Below are positions 37,430 through 47,355 of a DNA stretch of 64,000 bases, piece by piece. A model generated the notes under the pieces. The model had not been told where the DNA came from, did not search any database, and was given only the letters and a program-made list of their open reading frames with translations. The translations under genes were made by a program, and so were the position numbers. How positions within the stretch are numbered: the stretch's first letter is position 1; every line of letters begins with the position of its first letter. This stretch comes from Polaromonas sp. P2-4 (GTDB lineage Bacteria; Pseudomonadota; Gammaproteobacteria; Burkholderiales; Burkholderiaceae_C), in assembly GCA_024703855.1 (NCBI GenBank), contig CP087965.1:4270001-4334000 (forward strand), written 5' to 3'.

Positions 37430-38788
37430 TCAGGCAGCTTTCTTCATCGTCGGCGCGAACATGGTTTCCATCTCATGGCGCACCTTGTACGCCGGGGGTG
37501 GAGATGTCCATCGCCACATCGGCCCAGCTCAGGCTCTGGCCTTTCTTGACCGCACGCACGACCTTGACCTGGTGCGCCAGGCCCAGCGGCAGGCCGCCCA
37601 TTTGCCGCGATGTGTCGGCCGGCAGCAGCTTGCCCCAGACCGTGTAGCCGCCTTCGCCGTCCAGCATGTCGCCGGGTTTGAGATCGCGTTTGGCGGTGGC
37701 CACCACGTCGGCGTTCCAGCAGGTGGCCACGCCGGTCGGTTCGCCGCGCAGCGCCACACTGGCGACCGATACACCGACCTCCAGCCCGATCAGGTGCCAG
37801 CGTTTGTACAGCGTGAAATAGCGCCCGCTCGGGTCGGGTGTGCGTTGTACTCTTCAAAGCAGTTCTTGATGTAGTCGGTCTCGGCTTCCACCGTGACCCA
37901 GACGCCCATGCGAATGTCGTAGGGAATCTTGCGGCCATTGGCTTCCAGCGAGGAGATGACTTCGACCATGCCTTTGCGCTCCAGCACGCCGCCTTCGCTT
38001 ATCGGGCGCGTTACAAAGGGAATGTCTTCCACGCTGGCGGGCGGGTAGAGCAGGCCGTTGCTGGGTACAGTGAGGCCGGTGGCGTTGGCCACGGCGGTGC
38101 ATTCGATGGAGGGCTTGGAGCCATCGAGAAAGCTGTTGAACATTTTGGGATTCAGTCCGCCGCGTTGGGCCTGCTCCGGGGTCAGGCCATAGTTGGCCCA
38201 AACGGTGTCGGGTGTGGATTCGCAAAAATGCGGCAGCCATTTGTGGCCACGGCCGGCCGCCACCACCGGAAAACCGCAGGTGCGCGCCCAGTCCACCAGG
38301 TCACAGATCAAGGCCGGCTGGTCGCCGAAGGCCAGCGAGTAAACGACACCGGCTTGCGCCGCCTTGCGCGCCAGCAGCGGACCGCAAAAGGCGTCGGCTT
38401 CCACCGTGACATTGACCACATGTTTGCCGTGCGCAAAGGCTTGCAGGCAGTGCTCCACCGCCGCTACCGGGTTGCCGGTGCATTCCACAATGATGTCGAT
38501 CTGCGGGTGCGTGACCACCGCCTGCCAGTCGTCGGTGATCCAGGTTGCTCCTGTTTTGATAGCTGCTTGCGCAGATTCCGCCTGGGCTAGCTCCGGTGTC
38601 CACCCCACACGGGCGAGGTTGCTGCGGGCTGCCTCGGGCGACAGGTCGGCAATCGCCACCAGGTGCACGCCCGGTGTTTTCGGCAATTGAGCCAGGTACA
38701 TGGAGCCGAATTTTCCGGCGCCTATCAGGCCGATGCGAATGGGCTTGTTGTCAAGAGCGCGCTGCTGGAGTTTGGTGTAAAGGTTCAT
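37430..38788 (-). CDS. SAF-domain NAD(P)-dependent dehydrogenase (COG4091 type), frameshifted
   Basis: A ~453-residue protein with an N-terminal Rossmann domain (IRIGLIGAGKFGSMY) and a C-terminal SAF domain (from about DLKPGDMLDGEGGYTVWG), the layout of COG4091 "predicted homoserine dehydrogenase with SAF domain". Frame breaks are near 37845 (missing base) and 37505 (extra base); corrected, it ends TMFAPTMKKAA at 37430. A repeat copy at 38547-38596 is read in frame as ELAQAESAQAAIKTG. Five bases separate it from the dioxygenase gene. Reaction unknown; such enzymes occur in sugar-acid and lactone catabolism. Confidence 0.75.
38547..38596 (+). repeat. Interspersed repeat, copy 7 (inside COG4091-type gene)
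   Basis: GCTCC-TGTTTTG-ATAGC, TGCTTGCGC and GGGCTAGCTCC. Nearly full copy inside a coding region on the opposite strand, frame kept. Confidence 0.7.
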
Positions 38789-38793
38789 GGTGG

Positions 38794-39672
38794 TCAGGCC
38801 GCCTTGCGCTCAGGCACGATTTCTTCCATCGAGGTTTGCAGCGCGCTCGCCGGCACACCGTCTTTCCACGGCAGGTCCACCGGATAGTCCTTCAGCAGGC
38901 AGTCGTCCGGCAGGCAGGCGATGGGGGTGAAGTCGCGGTGCGCGATGTACTCGGGGCGTTTGTGGCGGCGGATGTGGTTGCTGACCGCGCACAGGCTCAG
39001 GTAAACGCTGACGCGGTTGAACGGCGACAGGTTGCTGCCCGAGGCATGGACCAGGCAGGAGTGGAACAAAATCATCGAGCCGGCCGGGCCTTTGGGGCTG
39101 ACGATGCCCCCTTCCTTGCCGCCGGCACGCTGCACCAGTTGGCGGATCAAATCGTTGTCCACGGTCCACAGCGGGTAGCTGGTGGTGGTGAGGTCATGTT
39201 TGGCATCGACCACGCCTTTTTGTGGCTGCCGGGAATGAACATCAGCGGGCCGTTGTGTTCGGTCACATCGTCCAGAAAAATCGCCACATTCATGCGCGTT
39301 CGGTCGGCATCATGTCGTCGTTCAGCCAGGTGCCGTAGTCCTGGTGCCACTGCCAGACGTCGCCTTCAAACGCCATCTTGCCGTTGATCTTGAACTGGTG
39401 CATATAGAGCTCTTCGCCCAGCAGTTCCTGCACCGGTTCGATCATGCGCGGATGCCGGCCCAGTTTGGCAAAGGGCTTGCTGTACATGTGCGCGGCGAAG
39501 TTGGTGCGCACGGCGTCCTTGCCTTTTCGCGCACGTTGTAGTCCTCGCGCCGGCTGTAAAGGTCGGGCACGGCGTCGTTGAGCGTCTGCGTTTCTTCCGG
39601 CGTGAACAGGCCGGGGAAAAACAGGTAGCCGTCGTGGTCAAATTGGGCGAGTTGTTCGGGGCTCAGCTTCAT
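38794..39672 (-). CDS. Phytanoyl-CoA dioxygenase family protein, frameshifted
   Basis: A ~293-residue Fe(II)/2-oxoglutarate-dependent oxygenase of the PhyH family. It starts MKLSPEQLAQFDHDGYLFFPGLF. The first iron ligands are in WHQDYGTWL (H-x-D) and the distal His in ILFHSCLVHASG. Indels near 39525, 39300 and 39225 break the frame in four pieces. Its start overlaps the stop of the GntR gene (ATGA). It probably hydroxylates a small acid that the next two dehydrogenases process. Confidence 0.8.
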
Positions 39673-40355
39673 CGTTTGTCTCCGTGGGTTTGGGTGTTCA
39701 GGGCGGTGGACAGCAGGCTCGCCAGGTTGCGGCCGGCCTCTTCGCTGTGCTGACGGATCAGGGTTTCGGCCCTGTCTTCATCGCCGGCCCTGATGGCGTT
39801 GGCAATGGCTTCATGTTCATCCCAGATCGACTCGCGCATGGTCGACACCTGCAGCACCGCCCCCATGGCGCGGCGGATGTGGTGCCAGTGCAGCTGCGCG
39901 CTCTGGGCAATCAGCGGGTTGCCCGATGCGGCATAAATGGCCGCATGAAACTGCGCGTCGGCCGCCATCATGGCCTTGACCTTGTTGCTGCGTGCAGCTA
40001 GCCGCCCCTGGCTGATCAGCCGGGGGTCCATCGGGTAGCGAGCACGCGCAGCCAGCCGGGCGGCCAGCGCATCGAGCGCGCTGCGCACCTGGTAAATCTG
40101 CACCAGCCAGGCCACATCCAGCGGCGCCACCAGCACGCCACGGCCGGGGGCATCCAGCACAAAGCCGTCTTTTTTCAAGAGGCGCAAGGCCTGCAGCACC
40201 GGCTGGCGCGACACCGCCAATTGCTCGGCAATATCTTCCTGCATGATGCGGGCGCCCGGCGCCATGGAGCCGTCGCTGATGGCGTCCAGCAAGCTGCGGT
40301 AGACCTGGTCCACCAGGTCCGGTGCGGATTCGATTTTGATGAGTTGGGAGGCCAT
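39669..40355 (-). CDS. GntR/FadR-family transcriptional regulator
   Basis: A 228-residue regulator with an N-terminal winged helix (residues ~15-75, with QEDIAEQLAVSRQPVLQALRLLKKDGFV) and a C-terminal all-helical FCD-type ligand domain (AQFHAAIYAASGN). ATG 40355 is chosen because the in-frame ATG at 40382 would make the operator palindrome part of the gene. It is the first gene of the minus-strand operon and likely represses it. Confidence 0.88.
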   Translation of the reverse strand: MASQLIKIESAPDLVDQVYRSLLDAISDGSMAPGARIMQEDIAEQLAVSRQPVLQALRLLKKDGFVLDAPGRGVLVAPLDVAWLVQIYQVRSALDALAARLAARARYPMDPRLISQGRLAARSNKVKAMMAADAQFHAAIYAASGNPLIAQSAQLHWHHIRRAMGAVLQVSTMRESIWDEHEAIANAIRAGDEDRAETLIRQHSEEAGRNLASLLSTALNTQTHGDKR

Positions 40356-40360
40356 AGTGT

Positions 40361-40380
40361 GTACTCTGTATACAGAATAC
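40361..40380. promoter_or_regulatory. Palindromic operator of the GntR regulator
   Basis: GTACTCTGTATACAGAATAC, a 20-bp dyad with 18 matching positions around a perfect TCTGTATACAGA core, six bases upstream of the regulator's start. Autoregulation is the natural reading. Confidence 0.7.
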
Positions 40381-40494
40381 ATGAATGAGTCCGTGAGGTA
40401 CTGCGGGTTTACCCGTGGATGCCGGTGCAGAGACCTGGCTGTGCCAAGATGGCAGCCGTTTTGACGGTAGTTTGATATTTTCAGGAGTAAAACG

Positions 40495-40656
40495 ATGAAC
40501 CCCCACGCTCACATTCGTTCGCTGGACGGGTCGCCGCCGGAGGCGACGACTCTTCGGCCCGTCCAAGCCTGCGCAGGCAGGCTTGGAGCCGCGGGCCTCA
40601 GCCCCTCAGGGGCGCATGCCTTCTTTGCGGCGGCTCGCCAGGCGGCACGATCATGA
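40495..40656 (+). CDS. Small ORF coupled to the hydrolase gene
   Basis: A 53-codon ORF with a good ribosome binding site (CAGGAG, seven bases upstream) whose TGA overlaps the hydrolase ATG. The peptide (MNPHAHIRSLDGSPPEATT...) is unlike known families. Its DNA includes a perfect hairpin CCAAGCCTGC-GCAG-GCAGGCTTGG near 40563-40586 and CCCCTCAGGGG near 40605, so this may be a repeat insertion that happens to be open. Confidence 0.35.
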   Translation: MNPHAHIRSLDGSPPEATTLRPVQACAGRLGAAGLSPSGAHAFFAAARQAARS

Positions 40657-41599
40657 CCCGACTCGATCCCGCCTGGTTGGACCGCATGTACAACAACCGC
40701 GCTGGTGCCCGAACACCCCGCACATTTCAGCCGCTGGAGTGAGACTTCGGCGCAGGCCCGTAGCACGCAACCCTGCACGCTGGACATCTCCTACGGCCAG
40801 AACAGTGGTGAAACGCTGGATGTTTTTCCCGCTGCTGAGACAGCTGTGTCGGTGCCAGCCGGCGCGCCGGTCATGGTGTTTATTCACGGCGGTTACTGGC
40901 GTTCGCTGGACAAGGCCGACCACTCTTTTGTGGCGCCTGCCTTCACCGAGGCTGGCGCCTGTGTGGTGATTCTCAATTACGACTTGTGCCCGGCGGTGAC
41001 CATTCCTCAAATTACGCTGCAAATGGTCAGGGCGCTGGCGTGGACCTGGCGGCATATCGCCGAATACGGCGGTGACCCCCAGCGCATCACGGTGGCTGGG
41101 CATTCTGCCGGCGGGCATCTGGCGGCCATGTTGCTGGCCTGTGATTGGCGCGCCTACGCCAACGACTTGCCGCCAGACCTGCTCAAGAACGCTCTCGATT
41201 TCAGGTTTGTACGATCTGGAGCCGATGCGCCATACACCTTTTCTCAAAGACTCATTGAAGCTGACGCCCGAGCAGGTTCGGCAAGCCAGCCCGGCATTGC
41301 TGCCGCCCCCCAAGCAGGGCACGCTGTACAGCGTTGCGGGTGCTGACGAGAGCGCCGAATTTTTGCGGCAGAACCTGTTGATCCAGCAAGCCTGGGGCGA
41401 TAAAACCGTGCCGGTCTGCGAGTCTCAGCTGGGCCTGAACCATTTCAGTGTGCTGGAGGCTCTGACAGCGCCGTCACATCGCTTGCATCAATTGGCGCTC
41501 GATCTGCTCGGCATTCGGGCGCTGCCCGCGCAGATCGTCATAGCGCAGGCTCACATCAGCAGGTGTTCACCGGCGTTGTCGCCGCCCAGAATCACGTAG
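40653..41599 (+). CDS. Alpha/beta hydrolase, kynurenine formamidase-like, frameshifted
   Basis: A ~300-residue cytosolic hydrolase. It has the oxyanion segment VFIHGGYWRSLDK, the nucleophile elbow in VAGHSAGGHLAAM and the late acid/His region PVCESQLGLNHFSV, as in arylformamidases of the KynB/esterase type. A missing base near 40700 separates the first 17 codons, and an indel near 41205 splits the middle. The exact stop is uncertain: the open frame runs to 41599, overlapping the end of guaC, and a stop in another frame lies at 41541. Substrate not shown by sequence. Confidence 0.75.
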
Positions 41600-42528
41600 T
41601 TGACCTTGCGGATGTCCATCAGTTTTTTGCCGCCGGAATAACTGATGGCGCTTTGCACGTCTTCTTCCATCTCGCGCAGCGTGTCTTTCAGGCTGCCCTT
41701 GACGGGCTCCAGGATGCGCTTGCCTTCGACGTGTTTGTACTCGCCCTTGTTGAAGTCCGAGGCGCTGCCGTAATACTCCTTGAAGATCTTGCCGTCGACC
41801 TCCACGGTCTTGCCCGGGCTTTCTTCCAGGCCGGCCAGCATGGAACCTATCATCACCATGGTGGCGCCGAAGCGGATGGACTTGGCAATGTCGCCATGCT
41901 CGCGGATGCCGCCGTCGGCAATGATGGGTTTGGTCGCGACGCGGGCGCACCACTTCAGCGCCGACAGCTGCCAGCCGCCGGTGCCAAAGCCGGTTTTCAT
42001 TTTGGTGATGCAAACCTTGCCGGGGCCAACGCCCACTTTGGTCGCGTCCGCGCCCCAGTTCTCCAGGTCAATTACCGCTTCGGGTGTGGCCACGTTGCCG
42101 GCAATCACGAACGCTGCGGGCAGCTTCTGTTTCAGGTAGGCGATCATGCGCTGCACGGTGTCGGCATGGCCATGGGCAATGTCGATCGTGATGTAGTCGG
42201 GCGCCAGCCCTTCAGCGACCAATTGGTCCACCGTGTCGTAGTCGGGTTTTTTGACGCCCAGCGAGATCGACGCGTAAACGCCTTTGGCCTTCATGTTTTT
42301 GACGAACTGCAGGTTGTCGAGGTCAAAGCGGTGCATCACATAGAAGTAGCCGTTTTGTGCCATCCAGGTGCAAATCTCTTCGTCGACCACCGTTTTCATG
42401 TTGGCCGGTACCACCGGGATGCGGAAGCTGTGGCCGCCCAGTTTTACGCTGGCGTCACATTCCGAACGGCTCTCCACGCGGCATTTGCGCGGCAGCAGCA
42501 AAACATTGTCGTAGTCGAAGATTTCCAT
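41551..42528 (-). CDS. guaC: GMP reductase
   Basis: A 325-residue TIM-barrel enzyme that converts GMP to IMP with NADPH. It has the catalytic cysteine loop GVGPGKVCITKMKTGFGTGG, the phosphate site ADGGIREHGDIAKSIRFGA and the C-terminal active-site region EEDVQSAISYSGG. ATG 42528 gives the standard MEIFDYDNVLLLPRKC start. Intact over its length, unlike many neighbours. Confidence 0.95.
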   Translation of the reverse strand: MEIFDYDNVLLLPRKCRVESRSECDASVKLGGHSFRIPVVPANMKTVVDEEICTWMAQNGYFYVMHRFDLDNLQFVKNMKAKGVYASISLGVKKPDYDTVDQLVAEGLAPDYITIDIAHGHADTVQRMIAYLKQKLPAAFVIAGNVATPEAVIDLENWGADATKVGVGPGKVCITKMKTGFGTGGWQLSALKWCARVATKPIIADGGIREHGDIAKSIRFGATMVMIGSMLAGLEESPGKTVEVDGKIFKEYYGSASDFNKGEYKHVEGKRILEPVKGSLKDTLREMEEDVQSAISYSGGKKLMDIRKVNYVILGGDNAGEHLLM

Positions 42529-42610
42529 GATTCCCAAGCCTTTAGAAAAACTGTTGATGAACAGAAGGCACTTGGATTGGACCGGCTTTTGCCCGCATCG
42601 ATGCAGAAAC

Positions 42611-42640
42611 AAAAAACCGGGCGCAATTGCTTGGGCCCGG
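42611..42640 (-). terminator. Rho-independent terminator
   Basis: On the minus strand CCGGGC ... GCCCGG followed by six T's; it ends the transcript of the secreted-protein gene upstream of guaC. Confidence 0.75.
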
Positions 42641-42722
42641 TGATTGATTCTAAGCCTGCTGCTGCGCTGTGGTGTCAGGCCGGCTTGTATACCCGTTATA
42701 TGCTGCGGCCAATTTGCCGGGC

Positions 42723-43429
42723 CTAGGGCGTGGCAGCCTGGCAACGCGATTGCGCCGCCACCAGCACGTGGCCTTTTCGTCCTCTACCCAGCCAATCACG
42801 CGCAGGCGGTTCGGGTTCGCGCCTTGGGTAATGCTCATCGAACGGGCTTCAAAAAGCGGTTTTGCTCTGTTTTTGATAGCTGCTTGCGCCCGTCCCATGT
42901 GGACTGGAGCGTGTTTCTGACCAAATTTCGCTCTGTCGGCGAGCCTTCGGTGCCCACGGGCAGGGGTTTCGACCAGCGCCAGCCAGGAGGTCCAGCGCTG
43001 CGTCTTTGCCGCCACAGGAATGGGTTTGAGCTCTATGGACGCGCCCAGGTAGTTGGCCAGCGGCAGGCCGTGCGCAACGCGCAGCGTGCTGCCCTTGTTG
43101 AGCCCTTTGACGGCATGGGTGCGGGTTTGTGATCCGGCGGGAACACCCTGACCCAGGGCCTCCAGCCGGGCCAGCGCATCGCGGGTGGCGACGGTGGACA
43201 GCGGCGCGTCGTCGCCTTTGCTGCCCGGGGTCACCCAGTCCAAGGCGACTGCACGCGGGCCGGGTTTGGGTGTGGCCGGGTCTGTCCAGCAGCTGTCGCA
43301 GTCGGCGTTGATAAAACGCTCCATCAGCCGCACCGGCCGCGGCTGGCCGTCGCTGGCGCAAAACGATTGGGCCCAGGCGCCGGGCGCCGCGCAGCTGAAC
43401 AAAGCGGCTAACAGAACAAGGTGTTTCAT
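42723..43429 (-). CDS. Secreted hypothetical protein, frameshifted
   Basis: A ~235-residue exported protein. The signal peptide ends near AWAQ and the mature protein starts SFCASDGQPRPVRLMERFINADCDSCWTD, with a CDSC pair reminiscent of thioredoxin-like DUF1223 proteins. I do not recognise the family with certainty. Frame breaks are present near 42940 and near 42765 (four A's for five); corrected, it ends VLVAAQSRCQAATP at TAG 42723. A full repeat copy lies in its C-terminal third. Confidence 0.6.
42864..42910 (+). repeat. Interspersed repeat, copy 8
   Basis: GCTCT-GTTTTTG-ATAGC, TGCTTGCGCCCG and GGACTGGAGC; full-length copy inside the secreted-protein gene. Confidence 0.75.
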
Positions 43430-43489
43430 TTCAAGGGTTCCTACAACGCAGGCATTTTCCCAGAAGTCGTTTGGGGTGCCTGACGCTTA

Positions 43490-43822
43490 GAGCCTGCTCA
43501 CGATCTATCAGGGGCCGCGTTGGGGCGCAATCGGGATGAGTTGGCAGCCAACACCACGCTGCATGGGCTTGTGCCCATGCAAGGGGTTTGGGTGTCAAAT
43601 CCCCTGACCGCACAGCCGGTCGGCTGTGCGTCGTGCAGCTGCCCCAATGGGGGCACAAACGCGACCGCGTTTGTGGCGCCCCAACCCGAAGGGCAGGCAG
43701 CTTTTCGGGCAGTCTGCGGCGTTGCACCGCTTGCCAATAGCCAGCTATTGGCGGCGCGCTGCGCCTTGCAGCCCCTCCCGAAAAGCTACCTGCGCGACCC
43801 CTGATAGATCGTGAGCAGGCTC
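43490..43822. mobile_element. 333-bp MITE with perfect terminal repeats and a row of hairpins
   Basis: Perfect 25-bp terminal inverted repeats (starting GAGCCTGCTCACGATC) bounded by a TTA duplication on both sides (43487-43489 and 43823-43825). TTA fits the TNA target of IS1031/ISL2-type IS5-family transposases. The inside codes for nothing convincing but carries perfect hairpins: 43561-43580 (8 bp), 43609-43630 (9 bp), 43640-43655 (6 bp), 43654-43675 (10 bp), 43733-43752 (9 bp). A 17-bp pair at 43693-43709 and ~43778-43794 has 16 matches. Non-autonomous; no transposase here. Confidence 0.85.
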
Positions 43823-43829
43823 TTACCCG

Positions 43830-44744
43830 TTAAACAGCCTGGCCGAGCCTGAGCGCAGTCGCTATCAGGTGGTCCCTGAAGTCGCTGGCCAGCCTGCTGG
43901 GCGCTTGTCCCTGCAGCGTCAACACTTGCAGGCTGCGCTGGCGGAATTGCGGCTCGTTCACGGACACCGCCACCAGCTCACCCGCCCGAATGGCATGGGC
44001 CGCGCTGACCAGCGCCGAGAATGTTAGAACCTCGCCCTGCGCGGTCAGCGCCAGCAAGGTGGGGTAGTTGCCGGTGTAGGCCACCTGGTAGTGCAGGCCC
44101 TTGAGGCTGCAGCACAGGTCCAGCATCTGCCGCACCGTGGTGCCGGCCTCGGGCACGGCCAGCGGATGGCGCACGATGTCGGCCATCGACACACTGCGCC
44201 GCCGGGCCAGCGCATGGCCGGGTGCCGCCAGCACCATGATGGGTGCGGGCTGCTGGTGCTCGATCTTCAAGCCCTTTTCCGGGGCCACGGAAAACTTGGC
44301 GACCAGATCCACCTCGCCGCGCAGCAGGTGCCGGCTCACCTCGTCGGGCGTGCCCACCTGCAGGTGAATGCTGCAGCCGGGATGGGCTGCGCGAAACGAG
44401 GCCATCACCTCCGCCATGAAACCGCAGGCCAGGCCCTCGGTGCAGGCGATGCGGATGCGGCGGGCGCGTTGCCCGCCCAGCCCTTTGACTTCGTCGACCA
44501 CGCGTTCGGCATCGAGCATGGTGGTACGCACATAGGCGGCCAGCCTTTCCCCGGCAGCATTGAGCGCCATGCCGCGGGCCTGGCGCTCAAACAAGCTGCA
44601 ACCCAGGCTGTCTTCCAGCTTCGCTATCTGGCGGCTAACGGCCGATACCGCCACATGCAGTTGCTCGGCCGCCTGCGTCACCGAGCCGGTGCGGGCGACC
44701 TCCAGAAAGTAGCGGGTGGCTGTGCCCAGCAAGGACAAGGACAT
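43830..44744 (-). CDS. LysR-family transcriptional regulator
   Basis: A 304-residue regulator with an N-terminal helix-turn-helix (RTGSVTQAAEQLHVAVSAVSRQIAKLEDSLG) and a periplasmic-binding-protein-like effector domain. ATG 44744 is preferred over upstream in-frame starts because it gives MSLSLLGTATRYFLEVA. It is divergent from the M20 peptidase/TctC pair with a 123-bp shared spacer, the usual layout for the controlled operon. Confidence 0.9.
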   Translation of the reverse strand: MSLSLLGTATRYFLEVARTGSVTQAAEQLHVAVSAVSRQIAKLEDSLGCSLFERQARGMALNAAGERLAAYVRTTMLDAERVVDEVKGLGGQRARRIRIACTEGLACGFMAEVMASFRAAHPGCSIHLQVGTPDEVSRHLLRGEVDLVAKFSVAPEKGLKIEHQQPAPIMVLAAPGHALARRRSVSMADIVRHPLAVPEAGTTVRQMLDLCCSLKGLHYQVAYTGNYPTLLALTAQGEVLTFSALVSAAHAIRAGELVAVSVNEPQFRQRSLQVLTLQGQAPSRLASDFRDHLIATALRLGQAV

Positions 44745-44867
44745 CGTAGGGCTTCCCGTGTGGCTTGCGTGCGTTGCCGCCAGCGCAAGGGTGGTTTGCT
44801 TATTCTCAAATTGTGAAAGCTCTTTCAGTTTATTAGACTTTTGGCAATGCTCAAAGGATGTCCAAAC

Positions 44868-46276
44868 ATGACGCGCGACCAATTACTCGAATCTGCCTCT
44901 GCCTGGTTTGATGCCGGACATTTCCAGCGTGACCTGGCGCGCCGCGTGGCCTGGCGCACCGAAAGCGACAGTGGCCAGCCCGGCCCAGCCTTGGGCGACT
45001 ACCTGCGCGATGAAATCGTGCCGTCCCTGGCCCGGCTGGGTTTTGGCTGCGAGGTGCTGGCCAACCCGGTGGCGACCGGTGGCCCGCTGCTGGTCCGCGC
45101 CGCGTCGAGGGCCAGGATCTGCCCACGGTGCTGACCTATGGCCATGGCGACGTGGTCAACGGCCAGGACAAGCACTGGCGTGAGGGCCTGAGCCCCTGGC
45201 AGCTTACGGTAGAAGGCGACCGCTGGTACGGCGGCCGCGGCACGGCCGACAACAAGGGCCAGCACACCCTCAACCTCGCTGCGCTGGAGCACACCCTGGC
45301 CGCGCGTGGCGGCCAACTGGGTTACAACGTGACCGTGCTGCTGGAAATGGGCGAGGAGGCGGGCAGCCCGGGCCTGCGCGAACTGTGCGAGCGCGAACGC
45401 GAGCTGCTGCGCGCCGACCTGCTGATCGCCTGCGACGGCCCGCGCGTGCAGGCCCGGCAACCCACCTTGTTCCTGGGCTCGCGCGGGCTGGTCAATTTCT
45501 CGCTGCGCCTGCAAAGCCGCGAACGCGCCTACCACTCGGGCAACTGGGGCGGTGTCTTGACCAACCCCGGCATCGTGCTCGCCCACGCCATCGCCTCCAT
45601 GGTCGATGAACGGGGGCGCATCCTGGTTGAGGGTTTGCGTCCACCGGCTCTGGCGGACAACATCCGGCGCGCGCTGCGCGAGGTGCAGGTCGGCGGCGGC
45701 ACGGACGATCCGCAGATCAATTCCGCCTGGGGCGAGCCCGGCCTGACGGCGGCGGAACGCCTGGTCGGCTGGAACACGCTGGAAGTGCTGGCACTGGGCG
45801 CCGGCTCGGCCGAGCGTCCGGTCAATGCGATTCCACCGCTCGCCGTGGCGCACTGCCAACTGCGCTTTGTGCCGGGCACGCCGTGGCAGCAGTTGTCGGG
45901 CATCGTGCGTTCCCATCTGGACGCCCATGGTTTTGACGCCGTGGAAGTGAGCGTCACCGCCGACTCACCCGCCACGCGGCTGGACTTGGACAACCCCTGG
46001 GTCGGCTGGGCCACACAGTCCATGGCCGCCAGCAGCGGCAAGCCCGTCACCCTGCTGCCCAATTTGGCCGGTTCGCTGCCCAACGACGTGTTTGCCGATG
46101 TGCTGGGCCTGCCCACGCTGTGGGTGCCGCATTCCTACCCCGCCTGCGCGCAGCACGCGCCCAATGAGCACCTGCTGGCGTCGGTCGCGCGTGAGGGCCT
46201 GCAGATCATGGCCGGGCTGTACTGGGACTTGGGCGCGCCAGGTCTGCCCTGGCAGCGCAGCGCGCCTGCCCACTGA
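44868..46276 (+). CDS. M20-family metallopeptidase/amidohydrolase, frameshifted
   Basis: A ~470-residue zinc hydrolase. First-metal segment YGHGDVV, the bridging region GGRGTADNKGQH and the catalytic Glu pair in EMGEEAGS are in the expected order, followed by the dimerisation domain (SRGLVNFSLRLQSRERAYHSG) and a C-terminal metal ligand in PHSYPACAQHAPNEH. A missing base near 45105 breaks the frame (V-R-A-R-V-E-G-Q-D). Likely hydrolyses a peptide-like or N-acyl compound; the next gene supplies a binding protein of TctC type. Confidence 0.85.
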
Positions 46277-46314
46277 ATCTTGCGTTTAAATTTTTAACCT
46301 GAAAAGAGAACAGC

Positions 46315-47301
46315 ATGACATCAACATCACGCCGCGCAACGCTGGTAACTGCCCTGGCCGCTCTGGTGACCAGCCTGGTGAGCCCGCTGGTCCTGGCCCA
46401 GAGCTGGCCCAGCAAGCCGATCAAGCTGATCGTGCCGTTCCCGCCGGGTGGCGCAACCGACACCGTGGCCCGGCTGATTGCGGAGCGCCTGGGGCCTCGC
46501 TTGGGGCAAGCCGTCATCATCGAGAACAAACCGGGGGCGGCTACCGTCATCGGTGTGGACGCAGTGGCCAAGTCCATCCCCGACGGCCACACGCTGCTGG
46601 TCTCAGGCGCCAGCAGCTTTACCGTCGTGCCCGGGTTGCGTAGCAAACTACCTTTCGATGTGCTCAAGGACTTGACCCCCATTGCGCTGGTCGTCAACGC
46701 GCCCCTGGTGCTGGTGACGGCGCCGTCCAAGCCCTACCAGCGGCTATCTGACGTCATCGCGCAAGCCAAGGCCAAACCCAAATCGCTGACTTACTCCACC
46801 TATGGCCCCGGCACTGCACCTCATCTGGCCGGGGAACTGCTGGCCTACGCCGCCGGAGTGGAACTGGAGCCCGTGCCTTACAAGGGCAGCGCCGAAGCCT
46901 TGATCGGTGCGATGCGCGGCGATGTCGATGTGGGTGTGGAAACCCTCTCGACCGCCAGTGCGCATATCAAGGCCGGGAAACTGCGCGTGCTGGCGGTGAC
47001 CAGCGGCAAGCGCACGGCGTTCCTGCCGGACACGCCGGGTATGGAGGAACTGCGCATGCCGCAGGCCAGCTTTGATGGTTTCTACGCCGTCGCCGCACCC
47101 GCAGGAACGCCTGTGGCGGTGGTCCAGCGGCTGACGCGGGAAATCAGCGAAATCATGGCCTTGCCGGAGGTGAAGGAAAAATGCGCCCTGCTGTCGCTGG
47201 AAGCGGTAGCCCTGGGCCCCGACGCGCTGCGTGCGATCATGAAAACCGACATCATCAGGTTTCATGAACTGGGCCAGCGGATCAAGATCAGTCTGGATTA
47301 A
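46315..47301 (+). CDS. Tripartite tricarboxylate transporter substrate-binding protein (Bug family)
   Basis: A 328-residue periplasmic protein of the TctC/Bug family, abundant in Burkholderiales. A signal peptide (residues ~1-27) precedes WPSKPIKLIVPFPPGGATDTVARL, the first ligand loop; the second loop is TYSTYGPGTAPHLAGELL. No TctA/TctB genes follow, the usual orphan state of Bug proteins. Likely ligand is a carboxylate related to the M20 enzyme upstream. Intact. Confidence 0.92.
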   Translation: MTSTSRRATLVTALAALVTSLVSPLVLAQSWPSKPIKLIVPFPPGGATDTVARLIAERLGPRLGQAVIIENKPGAATVIGVDAVAKSIPDGHTLLVSGASSFTVVPGLRSKLPFDVLKDLTPIALVVNAPLVLVTAPSKPYQRLSDVIAQAKAKPKSLTYSTYGPGTAPHLAGELLAYAAGVELEPVPYKGSAEALIGAMRGDVDVGVETLSTASAHIKAGKLRVLAVTSGKRTAFLPDTPGMEELRMPQASFDGFYAVAAPAGTPVAVVQRLTREISEIMALPEVKEKCALLSLEAVALGPDALRAIMKTDIIRFHELGQRIKISLD

Positions 47302-47355
47302 CCATTCCTCGAGTGCGGGGAGGGGGTGTGGGTGCTGGTTTTCTACAATGGGCCC

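Noticed and set aside
41563..42726. A long plus-strand frame across guaC
   Set aside because: guaC on the other strand is complete and conserved; the frame has no motif.
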